9,603 nt of DNA from Alphaproteobacteria bacterium (GTDB taxonomy: Bacteria > Pseudomonadota > Alphaproteobacteria > Rhodobacterales > Rhodobacteraceae): assembly GCA_030830465.1 (NCBI GenBank), contig JAURMY010000114.1, positions 1-9,603 on the forward strand, written 5' to 3'. The position numbers and the translations under genes were made by a program. Shown here in pieces: positions 7,222 to 9,603 of this stretch. The notes beneath the pieces are model-generated. The model was given only the letters and a program-made list of their open reading frames with translations. It did not search any database and was not told the origin of the DNA. Numbering within the stretch: position 1 is the stretch's first letter; each line of letters opens with the position of its first letter.

Positions 7222-7920
7222 ATGTCTCTGCGCCGTTTTTTGCTTGTTTTCGCTGCGGTACTCGCAATCGCCTCGCCCGGCGTCGCTGAGTCGAAGCTCC
7301 AGTTTCGATTGACCGGAAACCAAATGTCATCAAATCTTACGAACCGAACCGGTAATGTTTACGGCTTGGACGGTAAGTTTGCGATCTCACCGCGTTTCGG
7401 GGTTCAGGTCGGTGTGGACAGCTTCGACGCTAACTTTGGAACCGTAACAACCGGGCAGGTTCACCTTAATTTTACGCCGCACCCTTTAACGGACTTTGCA
7501 GTCTTTGCCGGTCGCCAAACCTTTTTCAATCTTAACTATGATACCGTTGGCATCGAAGGAATCTGGCGACTTGAGGCGACCCGCCTTGAGGGTCGTGTCG
7601 CCCGGATGACCGTCAATACAGCTCAGGTCAACACCGCGAACCTTGACATCTCGCATCGATTGGCAGGCGCGTGGGGACTGCAGGGTGGCATGCGCCTTTG
7701 GACCGGCGCCAATACAAGCTTCAGATTCACGATGGTTCACGCGGGTGTGAATTATCGTATCACCAATTCGGCTTCAGTATTCGCGGAGCTCGGGGCTTCT
7801 AGCGTCGATAGTAGCATGGGTCAGCATATTATGCTGGGCCTGGTGGTCAATCTGGGCCGGGATGGCGACTTTTTCAACTGGACAACGCCGGTATTCATCG
7901 CCTCAGTCATGGGCATGTAG
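7222..7920 (+). CDS. Uncharacterised exported protein, probably an outer-membrane beta-barrel
   Basis: I do not recognise this 232-residue protein. A signal peptide is clear: MSLRR, a hydrophobic core to about residue 17, then SPGVA with likely cleavage after Ala22. The mature part, about 210 residues, has no cysteine. It is dominated by short stretches of alternating polar and hydrophobic/aromatic residues, for example FGVQVGVDSF, QVHLNFTP, FAVFAGRQTF, WGLQGGMRLW, FRFTMVHAGVNYRI, ASVFAELGAS and MLGLVVNLG, joined by Gly/Asn/Thr/Asp-rich turns. That is what an outer-membrane beta-barrel of roughly 10-12 strands looks like. It lacks the usual C-terminal aromatic, ending in SVMGM. The frame also opens at 7207, but AGGGGA (7210-7215) supports the ATG at 7222. 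The gene is visibly more AT-rich and uses more TTT, CTT, TCA and GTT codons than its neighbours, suggesting different ancestry. Confidence 0.75.
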   Translation: MSLRRFLLVFAAVLAIASPGVAESKLQFRLTGNQMSSNLTNRTGNVYGLDGKFAISPRFGVQVGVDSFDANFGTVTTGQVHLNFTPHPLTDFAVFAGRQTFFNLNYDTVGIEGIWRLEATRLEGRVARMTVNTAQVNTANLDISHRLAGAWGLQGGMRLWTGANTSFRFTMVHAGVNYRITNSASVFAELGASSVDSSMGQHIMLGLVVNLGRDGDFFNWTTPVFIASVMGM

Positions 7921-7922
7921 AA

Positions 7923-7940
7923 CCCGGCCATTACGCCGGG
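7923..7940. terminator. terminator hairpin between convergent genes
   Basis: CCCGGC (7923-7928) and GCCGGG (7935-7940) pair perfectly around CATTAC. On the + strand CCCTTTCTT follows, a weak T-rich tail. It lies 2 nt after the stop of the exported-protein gene and 7 nt from the stop of the convergent phosphatase gene, so it may serve both directions, although no clear T-run follows on the minus strand. Confidence 0.65.
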
Positions 7941-7947
7941 CCCTTTC

Positions 7948-8448
7948 TTACATCTCGTCCGGTGTCGCGAATGTCTCAAAATCCGCATCGCCATAGTGAA
8001 CCTGCGACCAGTCGTCGATATGCAGGTTCAGCACGCTGACCGATCCGGTCGGATATTTGCGGAACAGATCGTGCATGGGTGGCGGATCCTGGCGCAGATC
8101 GCGGGCAAAATCGCCGATCCCCGGCATATGGCCCAGCATCAGCACGGTCTCGCCGGTGGCCGTGTGCAGGATTTCAAGCATCTCGCGGTCGGTTGCCAGA
8201 TAGAGCAGATCAAGGAAGGCGACATCGGCGACCGGGCCAAGGCCCTTGGCCAGACCGTTCCAGGTTTCCCGGCAACGAAGGGCGGTTGAGGCCATCACCT
8301 GATCCGGTTGCAGGCCCCGCGCGGCCAACCATTTCCCGATCTTTAAGGCATCAGCGTTCCCCCGATCGTTCAGCGGGCGGTCTTTGTCGTTCAGGGTATT
8401 GTCGGACCAGCTGGATTTGGCGTGGCGGACCAGGATCAGGCGCTTCAT
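7948..8448 (-). CDS. SixA-like histidine phosphatase family protein
   Basis: A 166-residue single-domain member of the histidine phosphatase (phosphoglycerate-mutase-like) superfamily, in the short SixA branch. The catalytic motif LVRHAKSSW places Arg8 and His9 at the start, with His9 expected to be phosphorylated. Ser/Thr-Ala-Leu-Arg (54-58, STALR) and LGHMPG (105-110) with the second catalytic His107 complete the pocket. There is no signal peptide, so it is cytoplasmic. SixA in E. coli removes phosphate from phosphohistidine proteins (ArcB, PtsO); the substrate here is unknown and many relatives lack assigned roles. The ATG at 8446-8448 follows the upstream stop by 3 nt. Its ribosome binding site AAAGGA overlaps that stop, which indicates a coupled, last gene of a three-gene unit. 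Confidence 0.88.
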   Translation of the reverse strand: MKRLILVRHAKSSWSDNTLNDKDRPLNDRGNADALKIGKWLAARGLQPDQVMASTALRCRETWNGLAKGLGPVADVAFLDLLYLATDREMLEILHTATGETVLMLGHMPGIGDFARDLRQDPPPMHDLFRKYPTGSVSVLNLHIDDWSQVHYGDADFETFATPDEM

Positions 8449-8451
8449 GGA

Positions 8452-9102
8452 TCATCCTTTGTGAAAAGCCCGCATATGATGCGCGGACTGTTCCCTGAGC
8501 CTGCCATAGGTTTGGCTGACAGGGCAAGAACGGCGTGCCAGACAGCCACCGGAAAGGCAGGTTTCCCGCCCCGCGCCGTCAAGATAGCTGTGGCAGGCCG
8601 CGACATCATAGCCGGTATCGGAAAGTGCCGCGGCAGGGCAGGCATTCAGGCAGGGTTTTGCCGTGCAAGTCGCGCAGGGCGCGCCGTTTGCCGGCGCGGG
8701 CAGGTCAATGCGCGTTTTCAGGGCCAGCGCGCCGCGAAACGACACCATCAGGCCCATTTCGCTGTGGACCAGCAAAGTCACGGGCGACTGCCAGACCTGC
8801 CCAGAGGCGAGCGCCCATTTGATGAAAGGCTGGTAGGGCGGGCCGCCAAACGGGAACAGGACTTCTGCCCCGATACGCGCCGCAAGCGCACCGATCACAC
8901 GCTCGGACCAGCGGTCAACCGGGTTAGCAGCGCGATATTCCGCACTGTTCTTGAGGCGCTGCCAAAAACCGGGTTCATCCGGGCCAAGCAGGATCAGGGT
9001 TTGACAGCCGGGCGGGGCGCTGTCGCCGGACCCGGGATGAAAAGCCGCGACAATCGCCAGCCCTTCGGCCGCGCAGACCTTGCGGATCTCGTCATAGGTC
9101 AT
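8452..9102 (-). CDS. Small Fe-S cluster (ferredoxin-like) protein of unknown function
   Basis: A 216-residue cytoplasmic protein with eight cysteines in its C-terminal third. The first group is C143-x2-C146-x4-C151-x3-C155-Pro, close to a 4Fe-4S ferredoxin motif. The second, C170, C182, C187 and C193-Pro, is irregular. The order of a Cys-Pro cluster followed by Cys-x-Ser-Tyr-Leu (CHSYL, 170-174) recalls the C-terminal part of epoxyqueuosine reductase QueG, but the cobalamin-dependent part of QueG is not evident and the protein is about 60 percent of its length. Similar proteins are usually annotated simply as ferredoxin. The start is the ATG at 9100-9102, overlapping the upstream stop as ATGA; a TTG at 9132 in the same frame is less likely. 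The partner and reaction are unknown. A second cluster is possible but not shown. Confidence 0.7.
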   Translation of the reverse strand: MTYDEIRKVCAAEGLAIVAAFHPGSGDSAPPGCQTLILLGPDEPGFWQRLKNSAEYRAANPVDRWSERVIGALAARIGAEVLFPFGGPPYQPFIKWALASGQVWQSPVTLLVHSEMGLMVSFRGALALKTRIDLPAPANGAPCATCTAKPCLNACPAAALSDTGYDVAACHSYLDGAGRETCLSGGCLARRSCPVSQTYGRLREQSAHHMRAFHKG

Positions 9103-9603
9103 TTGCGTTGAAACGGCAGCCACAGGGCCCAACCAAGCCGGGCGGGTCGTTCATCTTGCCAGTGCAATCCAATCACCATTTCGTCATGCCCTTTCTTCGG
9201 TTGGGGCCGGTATGTGCGAAAGATACGGTCCCAGATCGACAAGGCAAAGCCGTAATTGCTGTCATGTTCCGATCGGTCGATGGAGTGGTGGACGCGGTGC
9301 ATGTCGGGCGTGACCAAAACCAGCCGCAACACCCGGTCCAGACCCAGCGACAGGCGGATATTTGCGTGGTTGAACATGGCCGTTCCGTTCAGGATGACCT
9401 CAAACAGGATCACCGCACCAGCGGCGGGGCCAAGCGCCAGAACCAGCATGATTTTCAAGGCCATCGAAAACAGAATTTCCAGCGGATGAAATCTGAGCGC
9501 GGTGGTGACATCAAAATCCCGGTCAGAGTGGTGCACGCGATGCAAACGCCACAGCAGCGGGATTTTATGGGTTACAAGGTGCTGGGCCCAGATCGCCAGA
9601 TCA
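9099..9603 (-). CDS. Sterol desaturase / fatty acid hydroxylase family protein, C-terminal part (5' end outside window)
   Basis: The minus-strand frame is open from the right edge to a TGA at 9099-9101, giving 167 visible C-terminal residues; the TTG at 9545 is internal. Histidine boxes typical of the membrane-bound di-iron hydroxylase/desaturase superfamily are present: HLVTH (residues 8-12 of the fragment, HxxxH), HRVHH (21-25, HxxHH) and a second HRVHH about 80 residues later, followed by NYG. A hydrophobic stretch between them (about 48-66) would sit in the inner membrane. These enzymes use oxygen and two irons to hydroxylate or desaturate lipid chains; the specific substrate cannot be told from this fragment. 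It is the first visible gene of the leftward unit, and its stop overlaps the start of the Fe-S protein, which may supply or sense electrons (inference). Confidence 0.87.
   Translation of the reverse strand, partial: DLAIWAQHLVTHKIPLLWRLHRVHHSDRDFDVTTALRFHPLEILFSMALKIMLVLALGPAAGAVILFEVILNGTAMFNHANIRLSLGLDRVLRLVLVTPDMHRVHHSIDRSEHDSNYGFALSIWDRIFRTYRPQPKKGHDEMVIGLHWQDERPARLGWALWLPFQRK

Noticed and set aside
7199..7268. 10-bp direct repeat TACTCGCAAT at 7199-7208 and 7259-7268
   Set aside because: One copy is in the leader and one in the signal-peptide coding region. No target-site or mobile-element context was seen, so coincidence is likely.
8422..9111. 229-codon plus-strand open frame opposite the Fe-S protein gene
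   Set aside because: It is antisense to a gene with clear cysteine motifs and operon overlaps, and its translation is Arg/Gly/Ala-rich without recognisable features.
9100..9132. TTG start at 9132 for the Fe-S protein
   Set aside because: It would overlap the upstream gene by 34 nt. The ATG at 9102 gives the common ATGA stop-start overlap.
1..9603. CRISPR arrays, tRNA/rRNA genes, insertion sequences or phage genes
   Set aside because: I found no regularly spaced repeats, no tRNA-like cloverleaf and no transposase or integrase motifs on either strand.

Overview
The window looks like an ordinary chromosomal segment from a GC-rich alphaproteobacterium, most likely Rhodobacteraceae (Roseobacter/Rhodobacter type). 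The reasons are the four-gene general L-amino-acid ABC transporter of the aapJQMP/bztABCD type, an ATP12-family F1-ATPase assembly chaperone next to an RluA/RluC-type pseudouridine synthase and crcB, and the codon bias. The assignment comes from recognising gene families and gene order, not from a database search.

Layout. Positions 1-2010 (+) hold a compact housekeeping run: the 3' end of crcB (fluoride channel), an rRNA pseudouridine synthase overlapping it by 4 nt, and an ATP12 chaperone. A 264-nt regulatory gap (2011-2274) follows, with a candidate promoter, a dyad and a strong leader hairpin. Positions 2275-7059 (+) hold the amino-acid transporter operon. The periplasmic binding protein comes first, then a strong intrinsic terminator/attenuator with a second small hairpin, then two permeases and the ATPase in tight coupling. 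Positions 7222-7920 (+) hold an unrecognised, more AT-rich gene for an exported, probably beta-barrel protein, with its own promoter and a terminator hairpin shared with the convergent genes. Positions 7948-9603 (-) hold a three-gene unit read right to left: a fatty-acid-hydroxylase/sterol-desaturase-family protein (5' end outside the window), a Fe-S cluster protein overlapping it by 4 nt, and a SixA-like histidine phosphatase 3 nt further on.

How the genes work together. The binding protein captures amino acids in the periplasm and delivers them to the two-permease channel, which the ATPase energises. The hairpin after the binding-protein gene would give an excess of binding protein over membrane components. 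The most unusual protein-level feature is a roughly 90-residue, charged, heptad-like helical insert in the second permease, predicted to be periplasmic where the binding protein docks. I see no phage, transposon, CRISPR, tRNA or rRNA, and no convincing wholly new system. The points worth a second look are the permease insert, the aapJ leader structures, the orphan exported protein and the small Fe-S protein.
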